Counted from the first letter of the stretch, positions 22,625 through 31,556 are shown. The stretch is 33,744 nucleotides of DNA from Clostridiales bacterium GWE2_32_10 (GCA_001797255.1 MGOW01000083.1:1-33744), one strand, 5' to 3'. A program made the numbers and translations. The notes: a model not told the origin generated them from the sequence alone.

Positions 22625-23380
22625 ATGGATTTTATAACAATATTATTATTAATATTAAAAATTATATTTATATTTTTGCTAGCAGTTCTTGGACTTATAT
22701 TTGTCGTTTTATGTATTCCAATAGGCTTTGAAGTAAACCTAATAAAAGACGATAAAATAAGTGGACATGCTAATATTTTATTGTTCTTTGGACTAATTAG
22801 ATTTATGAATAAAATAAAATTACCTATGGTAAAATCGGTGCTTGAGGTTTTAGGAAAAGAATTTAAAATTAATAGAATGGAAATTAAAGAAGATACTATA
22901 GAAGATGCTGTAGACGAGGATACAAATAAATTAGAAAAAGGGAAAAGTACAGAAGAAAGTACAGAACAAAATAAACAAAGATATAGCATAAATATTATAC
23001 AAAGATACAAAAAGTATAAAAATTATAAAAATTATAAATATAAGAAAGAAATAAAGAAAGAATTAATTACTCTTGCAAGAAGGATTATAACAGTAACAAA
23101 ATTTAAAACAGCAAAGGGCACATATGAAATCACACTTTCAGAACCAGTCAAATATGGTTATATGTCAGCTATAGCAGCTGTTTTGATACCTATTTTACCT
23201 AAGGATATCAAACTGCTAACTGCATATGGCGAGGATCATATAAAGTTTGACTTTTGTATAAAGGGATATATAATTCCTTTGGTGCTTTTAATATATGTTT
23301 TAATGTTTTTATTTTCAAAACCTGTATTCAGTGTTGTAATAAAACTAATTTTTAGAAAGGAAGGATCTTATGGAGTCTAA
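22625..23380 (+). CDS. ytfI: DUF2953 protein, YtfI-like
   Basis: A 251-residue membrane protein. An N-terminal membrane segment (about 4-30) precedes a soluble region with IPIGFEVNLIKDDKISGHANILLFFGLIRF. A charged stretch (E and K rich, about 85-140) follows. The C-terminal part with TKFKTAKGTYEITLSEPV and a final membrane segment is typical of DUF2953. As in Bacillus (ytfI-ytfJ) it lies directly before the gerW/ytfJ gene and overlaps it by 11 bases. ATG 22625, 8 bases after AAAGGAAG, is preferred to ATG 22619. It is thought to help sporulation or germination with YtfJ; its biochemical role is unknown. Confidence 0.85.
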   Translation: MDFITILLLILKIIFIFLLAVLGLIFVVLCIPIGFEVNLIKDDKISGHANILLFFGLIRFMNKIKLPMVKSVLEVLGKEFKINRMEIKEDTIEDAVDEDTNKLEKGKSTEESTEQNKQRYSINIIQRYKKYKNYKNYKYKKEIKKELITLARRIITVTKFKTAKGTYEITLSEPVKYGYMSAIAAVLIPILPKDIKLLTAYGEDHIKFDFCIKGYIIPLVLLIYVLMFLFSKPVFSVVIKLIFRKEGSYGV

Positions 23381-23723
23381 TATATCAAATAATTTAAAAG
23401 AAATGTTTAAAAGTATGGAGGAAGTTTTAACTAAAAAAACTGTAGTAGGTGAGCCTATAACAGTGGATGGAATAATAATAATTCCACTAGTAGATATAAG
23501 CTTTGGAATAGGTGCTGGTTCTGTACAAGCTAAGGGAGAAAAAGAAAGTGCTGGCGGAGGTATGGGGGCAAAAATATCACCTAACTCATTACTTATAATA
23601 AAAGACGGAAAACATCACGTAGTACATATACAAAACCAAGAGGGCATGGGTAAAATCCTTGATATGGTACCAGGAATAATAGCACAATTTGGGCTTGATA
23701 AACTGATGAAGAAAAAAGACTAA
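23370..23723 (+). CDS. ytfJ: Sporulation/germination protein GerW (YtfJ)
   Basis: A 117-residue protein of usual length. Family features are the N-terminal amphipathic NNLKEMFKSMEEVLTKKTVVGEPI, then IIPLVDISFGIGAGS, a glycine-rich SAGGGMGAKISP, and the C-terminal hydrophobic ILDMVPGIIAQFGL. GerW is made in the forespore and is needed for a normal germination response. GAAAGGAAGGA lies before the ATG inside the end of ytfI. Presence of the pair supports an endospore-forming host. Confidence 0.93.
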   Translation: MESNISNNLKEMFKSMEEVLTKKTVVGEPITVDGIIIIPLVDISFGIGAGSVQAKGEKESAGGGMGAKISPNSLLIIKDGKHHVVHIQNQEGMGKILDMVPGIIAQFGLDKLMKKKD

Positions 23724-23752
23724 AGCATTATAGACTGAAAGGAGTTTAACTA

Positions 23753-24352
23753 ATGATTTCATATTTAAACGGAATACTTACAGAGAAAGAGATAAATTAT
23801 GTTGTTGTTGATGTTTCTGGAGTCGGGTATCAGGTTTATATACCTGTACTCGACCATAGTAATCTGCCGCAAATAAAAGAACAAGTAAAGATATATACAT
23901 ACCTCTATGTTAAAGAGGATATTATGAAGCTTTATGGGTCTTTAGAAAAAAAGGCTCTAAGTGTTTTTGAAAAGCTTATATCTGTTTCTGGAATAGGTCC
24001 AAAGGTTGGAATGGGGATATTATCTGCTATGTATTTTAATGATGTGGTCATGGCTATATTAGAAGAAAATGCAAATGCATTTAGTAAATGCCCAGGTGTC
24101 GGTAATAAAACAGCACAGAAGATAATTTTAGAACTTAAAGATAAGTTTAAAAACTATCAAGTATCGAAAGAAGATGCTAATAGAGTAGGTAAAACATGTG
24201 CATTAGATTTAAATGAAGCAATAGAAGCATTACAATGTCTAGGTTATAGTAAAAAAGTATCAGAAGATATAGTAAAAAAAGTTACAAAGGACAAGAAAGA
24301 CGTGGAATTAGCAGATATAGTTAAGTTAGCACTCAAAGAACTTTCTAGATGA
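23753..24352 (+). CDS. ruvA: Holliday junction DNA-binding protein RuvA
   Basis: A 199-residue protein of usual length. RuvA tetramers hold the four-way junction and load the RuvB helicase during recombination. The OB-fold N-terminus (MISYLNGILTEKEINYVVVD), the two helix-hairpin-helix motifs (SVSGIGPKVGMGIL and KCPGVGNKTAQKIILEL) and the C-terminal RuvB-binding helix bundle (LNEAIEALQCLGYSKKVSE) are all present. GAAAGGAG lies upstream. ruvB is not downstream, where a carboxypeptidase gene lies instead; in most Firmicutes ruvA and ruvB are adjacent. Confidence 0.97.
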   Translation: MISYLNGILTEKEINYVVVDVSGVGYQVYIPVLDHSNLPQIKEQVKIYTYLYVKEDIMKLYGSLEKKALSVFEKLISVSGIGPKVGMGILSAMYFNDVVMAILEENANAFSKCPGVGNKTAQKIILELKDKFKNYQVSKEDANRVGKTCALDLNEAIEALQCLGYSKKVSEDIVKKVTKDKKDVELADIVKLALKELSR

Positions 24353-24422
24353 ATTTTATCTCATAAAAACACTTTCTCTTTAATATAAATTTAATATAAA
24401 TTTGTATTTGGAGGTTGGTGCT

Positions 24423-25583
24423 TTGAAAAGAAGAATATTTATAATGATAATATTTCTAAACATAATATTATCAACTACTATTTTGGCTGAAAATATAAAA
24501 GAACCTAATGTTTTAGCGGATGGTGCTATTTTAATGGATTACAAGACAGGTATGGTACTATGGGGGAAAAATATATACAAACCAAGACAGATGGCGAGTA
24601 CTACAAAAATAATGACATGTATATTTGCTCTTGAGAATGCAAAGCTAGATGATATTGTAACAATTACAAGACGAGCTGCTCTTGCTCCGAAGGTTAAGAT
24701 ATTTCTACGACCAAATGAAAAGCAGAGATTAGAGGATCTGCTCTATGCAATTATGTTGGTTTCAGCAAATGATGCAGCAGTTGCTATAGCTGAACACGTA
24801 AGTGGAAGTGTTGAAGAATTCTGTGCCCAAATGACTAAAAAAGCAAAGGAAATAGGGGCAAAGGATACTATATTTAAAACCCCCAATGGACTAGATAAAG
24901 AAGATCATCACTCTACTGCCTATGACATGGCACTAATAACGAGATATGCATTAAATAATAAAAAATTCAGAGAACTAATAAATACTAAAACTGTAATTAC
25001 TCCTGTGCACGGCGGAAACTATCGAAGCTTTAGCTTGACCAATCATAACAGACTGCTAAACGAATACCAAGGAGCAACTGGTGTAAAAACAGGCTTTACA
25101 AATGGTGCAGGTCACTGCTTTGCAGGCAGTGCACAAAGGGGGGATATGCAACTAATATCTGTTGTGCTTGCTAGCGGCTGGGGGGCTAGAGGAAAGGAAG
25201 GAAAGTGGACAGATACTAAGAAAATACTAGATTATGGATTTAATAACTTTAAATATGAAACTATACGTAAAAAAGATGATATTTTGATAAAAGATATAAA
25301 AGTTGAAAAAAGTAGAAAGAAAACTATAGACTTATTTCTAAAAAATGATATAATATTACCAATGAAACAATCAGATAGTGAAAATCTAAAAATCAGAATA
25401 TACTACCCTGAACTAATAGAAGCACCGCTTGAGAAAGGCGTCGAAATAGGATTAGCACGAATTTATATAAATGATGACTATATATGCGAGGAAGCATTGT
25501 TAGTTGATAGGGATGTAGAGGAGAATACTGTAAAAAGCAACTGGAAGAGAATAATGGATAGATATAAATTACAAAAGAGGTGA
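24423..25583 (+). CDS. D-alanyl-D-alanine carboxypeptidase (peptidase S11, DacF/DacB-like)
   Basis: A 386-residue penicillin-binding protein. TTG 24423 is preferred because GGAGGT lies 7 bases before it; upstream frame-compatible TTG codons overlap the site. A signal peptide occupies about 1-21. The S11 active-site motifs are intact: Ser59-TTK62 (STTK), Ser114-AN (SAN) and Lys222-TG (KTG). A C-terminal PBP5-like beta domain follows (about 265-360), and the end RIMDRYKLQKR is basic and could be the membrane-associating tail. It trims the terminal D-Ala of peptidoglycan stem peptides. Whether it is the vegetative or the sporulation (DacF/DacB) form cannot be decided. Confidence 0.93.
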   Translation: MKRRIFIMIIFLNIILSTTILAENIKEPNVLADGAILMDYKTGMVLWGKNIYKPRQMASTTKIMTCIFALENAKLDDIVTITRRAALAPKVKIFLRPNEKQRLEDLLYAIMLVSANDAAVAIAEHVSGSVEEFCAQMTKKAKEIGAKDTIFKTPNGLDKEDHHSTAYDMALITRYALNNKKFRELINTKTVITPVHGGNYRSFSLTNHNRLLNEYQGATGVKTGFTNGAGHCFAGSAQRGDMQLISVVLASGWGARGKEGKWTDTKKILDYGFNNFKYETIRKKDDILIKDIKVEKSRKKTIDLFLKNDIILPMKQSDSENLKIRIYYPELIEAPLEKGVEIGLARIYINDDYICEEALLVDRDVEENTVKSNWKRIMDRYKLQKR

Positions 25584-25589
25584 AAACTT

Positions 25590-25817
25590 ATGCAAGGTAC
25601 AACTGATAGTACAACAGCAAATAATGTCTTAATAGCAATAGCAATGTTTTTTGTTTTATTGCCAATTGTTATGTTATTAAACAGTCACACTAATTCTAAA
25701 TACACAAAACTTTTTATTATAGCTATTTTTGTAGGGATTATTGCTATCTTCGCTACTGGTTATATTTATACAACCCCAATAGGAAAGTTTATAATCAATC
25801 TCTTTGAAGCTTTATAG
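25590..25817 (+). CDS. Small membrane protein with two membrane segments
   Basis: A 75-residue protein that I do not recognise. Two hydrophobic helices (about 11-31 and 41-61) are separated by a short polar loop, NSHTNSKYTK. AGAGGTG lies 8 bases before the ATG, and the gene starts 6 bases after the carboxypeptidase, so the two are probably one operon and act at the membrane. Confidence 0.7.
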   Translation: MQGTTDSTTANNVLIAIAMFFVLLPIVMLLNSHTNSKYTKLFIIAIFVGIIAIFATGYIYTTPIGKFIINLFEAL

Positions 25818-25888
25818 GGGAAATAAATTTAATAGAGATGTGTAAATTAACCCGCAATAAAATTATATAAAAAGAATTTGCAAATCAC

Positions 25889-25917
25889 TTGCAAAAAATT
25901 ACAATATATGTTATAAT
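25889..25917 (+). promoter_or_regulatory. Sigma-A promoter of rpmE
   Basis: TTGCAA and a perfect TATAAT are separated by 17 bases. The leader to the rpmE start is about 95 bases and holds AT-rich direct repeats (GTGTAAATTAA occurs before and after the promoter) but no structure I can name. Confidence 0.75.
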
Positions 25918-26018
25918 TCACTAGTACGTCTTGAACGTGTAAATTAATCTAATAAAAGATTATATAATAATTTAAAATTGTGAATTGTGAATTATAGATA
26001 GAGGAGGTGCAGATGGTT

Positions 26019-26255
26019 ATGAAAAAAGAAATACATCCAGAGTTAAATAGTGTAGAGGTTAAATGTAGTTCATGTGGTACAGAATTTGCTACAGAATCAA
26101 CAAAAGCTGGCTTTACTAATGTGGAAGTTTGTTCTAAGTGTCATCCGTTTTATACTGGAAAAACTAAGAATGTAAGTAAAGGTGGACGTGTTGCGAAATT
26201 CAATCTTAAATATGCTTCAACTACTAAAACAACAGCAAAAACAGAAGAAAACTAG
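26019..26255 (+). CDS. rpmE: 50S ribosomal protein L31 (zinc-binding form)
   Basis: A 78-residue ribosomal protein. It begins [10 protein letters not shown], and four cysteines (Cys16, Cys19, Cys38, Cys41) in KCSSCGTEF and [12 protein letters not shown] form the zinc site of the C+ type. The FYTGK signature is typical. GAGGAGGTG lies upstream; ATG 26019 fits the family start best, with ATG 26013 possible. The tail after residue 62 is rich in Thr and Lys ([11 protein letters not shown]). A terminator follows, and then prmC. Confidence 0.95.
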   Translation: MKKEIHPELNSVEVKCSSCGTEFATESTKAGFTNVEVCSKCHPFYTGKTKNVSKGGRVAKFNLKYASTTKTTAKTEEN

Positions 26256-26263
26256 ATTAACAA

Positions 26264-26306
26264 TGCAGATATACTTACGCTTGGTAGGTTTGTCTGCTTT
26301 TTTTAT
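26264..26306 (+). terminator. Terminator after rpmE
   Basis: GCAGATA and TGTCTGC form a stem with a long loop, followed by TTTTTTT. It may be leaky, allowing some reading into prmC. Confidence 0.65.
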
Positions 26307-26323
26307 GTAAAGGATTGATTTAT

Positions 26324-27181
26324 ATGAATGAGTTTATGCAAATTTTAAAGAAAGGTAAGGAAAAACTAAAACAAAGCGATATTACTACATTTTCATTAGA
26401 CGCTGAACTTATTATGGGGTATGTTACAGGTGAATCTAGAGAACGTATGCTCGCTGGACTTGTAAATGAAATATCGGATGATAATGCAGATAGATTTTTA
26501 GATCTAATAGATAGACGAGCATCAAAGTATCCGGTGCAATACATAACAAATTATCAGGAGTTTATGTCTTTGCCGTTTTATGTAGATGAGCGAGTTTTGA
26601 TCCCAAGACCCGATACAGAAATTTTGATAGAAAATGTCATAAAGTGTTGCAAAAATAAAAAAAATATAGTATTATTAGATATATGTACAGGAAGTGGATG
26701 TATTGCGATTTCAATTGCAAAATACATGGAGGATATAAGTATTATTGCTGTAGATATTTCAAATGACTCACTTATGGTAGCAACATATAATGCAGATATT
26801 AATAATGTTTTAGATAAAATAACTTTTATTCAAAGTGATTTATTTGAAAGCCTAGCAAAAGATTATATGAATGTTTTTGACATTATAGTCTCTAATCCAC
26901 CTTATATTGAAAGAGGAGAAATACCAAAGCTTTCTAGAGAGGTAAAAGACTTTGAACCTAGACTCGCCCTAGATGGAGGGAACTCAGGGCTTGACTTTTA
27001 TAGGAAGATAACTAAAGAAAGTGGAATGTATTTAAAAAATAATGGTAAAATTTTTTATGAGATTGGATATAATCAGGGAAATGCTGTGAAGAATATACTA
27101 GTAGAAAATGGATTTAGAGATATTGAAATAACAAAAGACTTAGCAGGACTCGATAGATGTGTTGTAGGTGAGTTAGAATAG
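26324..27181 (+). CDS. prmC: Release factor glutamine methyltransferase PrmC
   Basis: A 285-residue SAM-dependent enzyme that methylates the glutamine of the GGQ motif in release factors. The N-terminal helical domain is followed by RVLIPRPDTEILIE, the SAM-binding DICTGSGCIAIS and the substrate motif NPPY at residues 191-194, then GLDFYRKI and FEIGY-like IFYEIGYNQG. AAAGGA lies 9 bases before ATG 26324. Its substrate gene prfA follows by 12 bases, so enzyme and target are co-expressed. Confidence 0.96.
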   Translation: MNEFMQILKKGKEKLKQSDITTFSLDAELIMGYVTGESRERMLAGLVNEISDDNADRFLDLIDRRASKYPVQYITNYQEFMSLPFYVDERVLIPRPDTEILIENVIKCCKNKKNIVLLDICTGSGCIAISIAKYMEDISIIAVDISNDSLMVATYNADINNVLDKITFIQSDLFESLAKDYMNVFDIIVSNPPYIERGEIPKLSREVKDFEPRLALDGGNSGLDFYRKITKESGMYLKNNGKIFYEIGYNQGNAVKNILVENGFRDIEITKDLAGLDRCVVGELE

Positions 27182-27193
27182 GGAGGTTTAGAT

Positions 27194-28261
27194 ATGTTTG
27201 ATAAATTAGATGAGGTTGCTATACGATATGAGGAAGTATCAAGACTTATATCTGATCCTGATATTATTAATAATCAGAGTGAGTGGAGAAAGCTTATGAA
27301 AGAGCATAGCGACATAACACCGATAATAGAAAAATATAAGGAATACAAAAATGCTATTTCAGGTATTGCTGATGCTGAAGCTATGCTTAATGAAAAATTA
27401 GAAGATGAATTTAGGGAATTGGTTAAGGAGGAGCTTGCAAAAAATAAAGAGCTAGTGCCAAAACTAGAAGATGATCTTAAAGTGTTACTACTTCCCACGG
27501 ATCCTAATAATGATAAAAACGTTATAGTTGAAATACGAGCAGGAGCAGGTGGAGATGAGGCTGCTATTTTCGCTGGAGATTTATTTAGATTATATTCTAG
27601 GTACGCTGAAAGACGTGGATGGAAAACAGAACTAATGAGCACAAGCGAAAGTGGAGTAGGTGGCGTCAAGGAAGTAATATTTATGATACGTGGGGAAGGC
27701 GCATACTCTAGACTTAAATATGAAAGTGGAGTGCATAGAGTTCAAAGAGTTCCAGCGACAGAATCAGCTGGAAGAATCCATACCTCTACCGCAACTGTTG
27801 CAGTCTTAGCAGAGGTTGATGATGTTGAGGTTGAAATAAACCAAAATGACATTCGGATAGATGTATTTAGAGCCGGAGGAAATGGTGGGCAATGTGTAAA
27901 TACAACTGACTCTGCTGTTAGAGTGACACATCTTCCTACAGGGCTTGTGGTATCTTGCCAAGATGAGAAATCACAATTAAAGAATAAAGACAAAGCATTA
28001 AAGGTGCTCAGAGCGAGGTTATATGAGCTTGAACAAGATAAACAAAACTCTGCTGTTGCAGCTGAAAGAAAAAGCCAAGTAGGTACAGGGGATAGAAGCG
28101 AAAAGATAAGAACATACAATTATCCTCAAACTAGAATAACAGAACATAGAATACCTATTACTGTATACAAATTAGATTATGCTATGGACGGAGATATAGA
28201 TGAAATTATAGATGCATTAATAATGTTCTATCAAGCAGAAAAACTTAAAAACTTAGGGTAA
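27194..28261 (+). CDS. prfA: Peptide chain release factor 1 (RF1)
   Basis: A 355-residue protein of usual length. RF1 reads UAA and UAG and triggers peptide release on the ribosome. The stop-codon tripeptide motif PAT is at residues 187-189 in [10 protein letters not shown], and the catalytic GGQ is at 231-233 in RAGGNGGQ. The end [17 protein letters not shown] is typical of RF1. GGGAGG lies upstream of the ATG. prmC precedes it in an operon. Confidence 0.98.
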   Translation: MFDKLDEVAIRYEEVSRLISDPDIINNQSEWRKLMKEHSDITPIIEKYKEYKNAISGIADAEAMLNEKLEDEFRELVKEELAKNKELVPKLEDDLKVLLLPTDPNNDKNVIVEIRAGAGGDEAAIFAGDLFRLYSRYAERRGWKTELMSTSESGVGGVKEVIFMIRGEGAYSRLKYESGVHRVQRVPATESAGRIHTSTATVAVLAEVDDVEVEINQNDIRIDVFRAGGNGGQCVNTTDSAVRVTHLPTGLVVSCQDEKSQLKNKDKALKVLRARLYELEQDKQNSAVAAERKSQVGTGDRSEKIRTYNYPQTRITEHRIPITVYKLDYAMDGDIDEIIDALIMFYQAEKLKNLG

Positions 28262-28271
28262 AAAATTTGTT

Positions 28272-28305
28272 ATGTCATTGCGAGGAACGAAGCAATCTCG
28301 GTTTT
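28272..28305. repeat. Short dispersed repeat (ATTGCGAGG...GAAGCAATCTC)
   Basis: The unit ATGTCATTGCGAGGAACGAA followed by GCAATCTCGG is a close match to the inner arms of the element at 2790-2958, in the same orientation as its left arm. ATTGC and GCAAT allow a small hairpin. It lies alone between prfA and the VanW gene. Confidence 0.6.
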
Positions 28306-28339
28306 TGGTAGTTATCAATAGAATGTGAGGTGGGGTAAG

Positions 28340-29725
28340 GTGAGTAAGAAGCTTAAAATATTTTTGCTAGGTTTAGTTATATTGATTGTAAGTTTTATTG
28401 GTATTGCAGCTTTTAAATTAAATGAAATTATAAACACCGTAAATTCTGATAAGATTTATACTAAAATAACGATAAATGATGTTGATGTAAGTGGGTTAAG
28501 CAAAGATGAAGCATTTAAAAAGGTTCTGGAAAGTGATACAAAGGTTTTTAGTGTTCCTATCTTAAATATTTATTATAAAGATATTAACAAGGATTTATAT
28601 TACGATGATATTATGGCTAGTAATAATGTTCAAGAATTAATTGATAAAGCATATGATATTGGTAGAGAGGGAGCTTTATTTGATAGATATGCGGTTATAA
28701 CAAAGCTGAAAAAAACACCACAGAATTTTCAAATATCATATTTGCCAGATAAAGAAAAAATATTTAAAACTATAGATTCGTTGAAAGAAAAGATAGAGAC
28801 AACGCCAATAAATGCAACTATGAAAAAGGATAAGATGCAATCTTTTGTTGTAACACCAGGAAAAACAGGTACACAAATTAACAAAGATAAGACCTTCGAA
28901 GCTATCCAAAATGCGATAAAGAAAAAAGAAAGTAAAGTAAAAATAATAGTAGACTCTATAAATCCACAATACACGAAGAATGCATTAGCTGAGATACAAA
29001 CGCCACTTGCTACCTATACAACTAAATTTAACAGATATGATAAATCACGAACTAACAATCTTCAAGTAGCAACTAGCTTTATAGATAGTAGCCTAGTAAA
29101 ACCAGGAGAAACATTTTCGGTAAATAATGCAATAAAATCTAGAACTGCAGCAAATGGATATCAAAGTGCTCATGTTATCGTAAACGGACAGCTTGTAGAT
29201 GGCATCGGTGGTGGAATATGCCAAGTGGCAACTACACTATATAATGCGGTAATGATTGCAGACCTTAAAGTAGTCGAAAGGCACAATCATTCATTAACAT
29301 CAACCTATGTATCACCAGGTAGAGATGCAACTGTTTCGGGGAGTTATCTAGATTTTAAATTTCAAAATACAACCAATAAACAGCTATACATACAAGGATA
29401 TCTTGATGGTGGTACGTTAACCTATACGATCTATGGTGACGCAGCGGCAGTACCAAAAAACAGGATAGATTTTGAGTATGCAGTAGTAAAAAGGATATCT
29501 CCACCACCTGAAAAAGTAACAGAAGATCCTACAATGGATTTAGGAAAACGCAAGGTTACAACAAAAGCAAAAGAAGGTATGGTTGTGAAGCTATATAAAC
29601 TTATTTATGATGCAAATAATGTATTGCTCAAAAAAGAATACGTAAGTCAAAGTACCTATAGAGCAACACAGGCTGAAGTTTTAGTCGGTACAAAACAACT
29701 TGTTGAGGTACCAGTAATGGAGTGA
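28340..29725 (+). CDS. VanW-family membrane-anchored cell-wall protein
   Basis: A 461-residue protein. GTG 28340 is preferred because GAGGTGGG lies 5 bases upstream. An N-terminal anchor (about 4-25) precedes a putative peptidoglycan-binding region (about 30-200). The VanW domain follows, with TPLATYTTKFNR (about 220), SLVKPGETFSVNN and GGGICQVATTLYNA (about 290), and then a G5-like C-terminus (about 385-450). VanW proteins occur in glycopeptide-resistance clusters but are also common in Clostridia without them, and their function is unsettled. No other van gene is in the window, so it should not be read as a resistance gene. It lies 6 bases before mnmH. Confidence 0.9.
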   Translation: MSKKLKIFLLGLVILIVSFIGIAAFKLNEIINTVNSDKIYTKITINDVDVSGLSKDEAFKKVLESDTKVFSVPILNIYYKDINKDLYYDDIMASNNVQELIDKAYDIGREGALFDRYAVITKLKKTPQNFQISYLPDKEKIFKTIDSLKEKIETTPINATMKKDKMQSFVVTPGKTGTQINKDKTFEAIQNAIKKKESKVKIIVDSINPQYTKNALAEIQTPLATYTTKFNRYDKSRTNNLQVATSFIDSSLVKPGETFSVNNAIKSRTAANGYQSAHVIVNGQLVDGIGGGICQVATTLYNAVMIADLKVVERHNHSLTSTYVSPGRDATVSGSYLDFKFQNTTNKQLYIQGYLDGGTLTYTIYGDAAAVPKNRIDFEYAVVKRISPPPEKVTEDPTMDLGKRKVTTKAKEGMVVKLYKLIYDANNVLLKKEYVSQSTYRATQAEVLVGTKQLVEVPVME

Positions 29726-29731
29726 AAAAAT

Positions 29732-30766
29732 ATGATAGAAATTGTAAACATAGAAAATATATATAACGATAAAAATGTAGTATTTATTGATGTCAGAAGT
29801 CCCAAGGAATATTTGGAGGATCACATTATCAATGCTATAAACATGCCAGTTCTCACAGATGAAGAGAGGCACGATGTGGGATATACATATAAAAATGAAA
29901 GCAAAGGGGAAGCAGTAAGGAAGGGGATTAGATATGCTTCTTATAAGATTTTAGATTATTATGATGAAGTGGACAGGCTATGTAGAGAAGGAAATAAGGT
30001 TGTGTTTTATTGCTTTAGAGGCGGAATGAGGAGTACATCGGTTGCTAAGACTATGGATGCTTTGAATAGACCGATTTATTTGCTGAAAGGTGGATATAAA
30101 GAATATAGAAAATACGTGCGAGACTGCATAGAAGAGATACCAAATAAATACGAGTTTATAATGCTACATGGACTTACAGGTGTTGGTAAAACAAAAATAC
30201 TTACAATGCTTAAGGAAAATGGAGAAGATGTTATAGATTTAGAATGTCTTGCAAGGCATAAAGGCTCTGCTTTTGGCAGAGTTGGGTATGATAATCCTAC
30301 AACACAGAGGTTTTTTGAATCTGAACTAGTGTACGAATTATCACGATTTAAAGGGAATAAAGTTTATATAGAAAGTGAAAGCCCTAAGGTTGGGAATATA
30401 GTTGTACCAGTCAGCCTTTTCCGTACTATGAAAGACGGGGTACACCTTTTAATACAAACATCTATAAAAAATAGAATCAAAATAATTTTAGATGATTATC
30501 TACCAGATGATAGTGCTAAAATATACAAATTTAATGAAGATATAATAGGCATGCTACTCAATCTAAAAAAAGCATTAGGTAAAGAAAAAGTGAATATATT
30601 AATAGAGTATATAAATAACGGCAACTATGAGAAATTTACAGAAGAGCTGCTTATTGATTACTATGATCCATTATATGCAAATTCAATAAAGAATTACGAG
30701 TATACTGCTGTTATAGACTATGAAAATATAGAAGATGCAGTTAAGGAAATAATTGAAAAGAGGTGA
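29732..30766 (+). CDS. mnmH: tRNA 2-selenouridine synthase (MnmH/SelU)
   Basis: A 344-residue protein of two parts. The rhodanese domain (about 1-125) has FIDVRSPKEYLEDHI and Cys94 in YCFRGGMRS, the persulfide/selenide carrier. A P-loop domain follows, with GLTGVGKT at residues 147-154 and then LARHKGSAFG. MnmH replaces sulfur with selenium at the wobble 2-thiouridine of some tRNAs, with selenophosphate as donor. GGAGTG lies 7 bases before the ATG. The presence of this gene implies that selD exists elsewhere in the genome; it is not in this window. Confidence 0.94.
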   Translation: MIEIVNIENIYNDKNVVFIDVRSPKEYLEDHIINAINMPVLTDEERHDVGYTYKNESKGEAVRKGIRYASYKILDYYDEVDRLCREGNKVVFYCFRGGMRSTSVAKTMDALNRPIYLLKGGYKEYRKYVRDCIEEIPNKYEFIMLHGLTGVGKTKILTMLKENGEDVIDLECLARHKGSAFGRVGYDNPTTQRFFESELVYELSRFKGNKVYIESESPKVGNIVVPVSLFRTMKDGVHLLIQTSIKNRIKIILDDYLPDDSAKIYKFNEDIIGMLLNLKKALGKEKVNILIEYINNGNYEKFTEELLIDYYDPLYANSIKNYEYTAVIDYENIEDAVKEIIEKR

Positions 30767-30846
30767 AGCTAATTTGAATGTAGATTTTTAGAAATGATTA
30801 ACGCATATAATCAATATATAGGATAATAATATAATGGGGTGATTAT

Positions 30847-31461
30847 ATGAATATAAAAGATGCGGTAAATATAATGAATTCTAATGATACTATAGATGTA
30901 TATTTAGGAGATAACAAGGTTTGGATTGAAAAGATTAATGAAAAAAATAAGACGGTGGATGTAAGATATTTAGATGGAGGTAAAACGGAGAGGGTTAGTG
31001 TTTCAATGATAATGCAAGATGATTACCTGGTTAATGAAATATGTAATTTCATACAAAGCAATAATTATGGAGTTCTTGCAACAAATTATGATTGTTACCC
31101 ACTTTCAAGTCCTGTGATATATTATGCCAACCAAAAAAATGAAATATATATACCTTCTGTGGGTGGAAATAAGTTTAAAAATCTTGGTAATAATAACAAT
31201 GTATGCTTGCTAGTTAATACTGAGTATGAGGATTATAATAAGATAAAAGGTGTTCAGGTATTTGGAAAAGCAGAAGTATACGATAAACATTCACAAGATT
31301 TTAAAAATGTATGTAGAAATATAAAAGATGAAGAAATAATACTAAACGATAATACAAAAATAATAAAAATTTCGCCAATTAAAATGATATATTTAAATTC
31401 ATTGGGTGATGGAGAAAGAAGAAAGTATGAGGTTGAAAGAAGAAAATATGAGATTGATTAA
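30847..31461 (+). CDS. H-type small acid-soluble spore protein (SspH-like) fused to a PPOX flavin split-barrel domain
   Basis: A 204-residue protein. Residues 1-58 (MNIKDAVNIMNSNDTIDVYL then KVWIEKINEKNKTVDVRYLD) match the whole H-type SASP family, normally a separate protein of about 60 residues made in the forespore. Residues 60-185 match the pyridoxamine-phosphate-oxidase-like FMN-binding split barrel: FIQSNNYGVLATNYDCYPLS, SPVIYY, GGNKFKNLGNNNNVCLLVN and GVQVFGKAEVY. The C-terminus carries two copies of ERRKYE from a 21-base tandem duplication (31414-31455). The frame is single and uninterrupted. The fusion suggests a flavin- or heme-binding oxidoreductase of spores; that is inference. 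The start has GGGGTGA upstream. Confidence 0.8.
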   Translation: MNIKDAVNIMNSNDTIDVYLGDNKVWIEKINEKNKTVDVRYLDGGKTERVSVSMIMQDDYLVNEICNFIQSNNYGVLATNYDCYPLSSPVIYYANQKNEIYIPSVGGNKFKNLGNNNNVCLLVNTEYEDYNKIKGVQVFGKAEVYDKHSQDFKNVCRNIKDEEIILNDNTKIIKISPIKMIYLNSLGDGERRKYEVERRKYEID

Positions 31462-31504
31462 ATAAAAAAATTCAGAACTGTTTTATAAGAAAGGTTTTAC
31501 ATTA

Positions 31505-31532
31505 TTGAAAAATTATAAATAAGTGATAATGT
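31505..31532 (+). promoter_or_regulatory. Possible promoter of the copper-chaperone-like gene
   Basis: TTGAAA and TAATGT are separated by 16 bases, about 25 bases before the start. The stretch TTATAAATAAGTG also occurs in the promoter region of the DUF116 gene. Confidence 0.45.
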
Positions 31533-31556
31533 AATAAATAAAGGGGAGAGAATAAA

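Noticed and set aside
25818-26018. Autoregulatory L31 leader RNA
   Set aside because: The leader is AT-rich with short direct repeats, but I could not draw a convincing conserved structure.
28340-29725. Vancomycin-resistance gene
   Set aside because: VanW-family proteins are common in Clostridia without resistance, and no vanHAX-type genes are present.
30767-30846. Forespore (sigma-G/F) promoter before the SASP-PPOX gene
   Set aside because: Pieces resembling the boxes (TGAATG, CATATAA) are present, but the spacing of 23 bases is too long.
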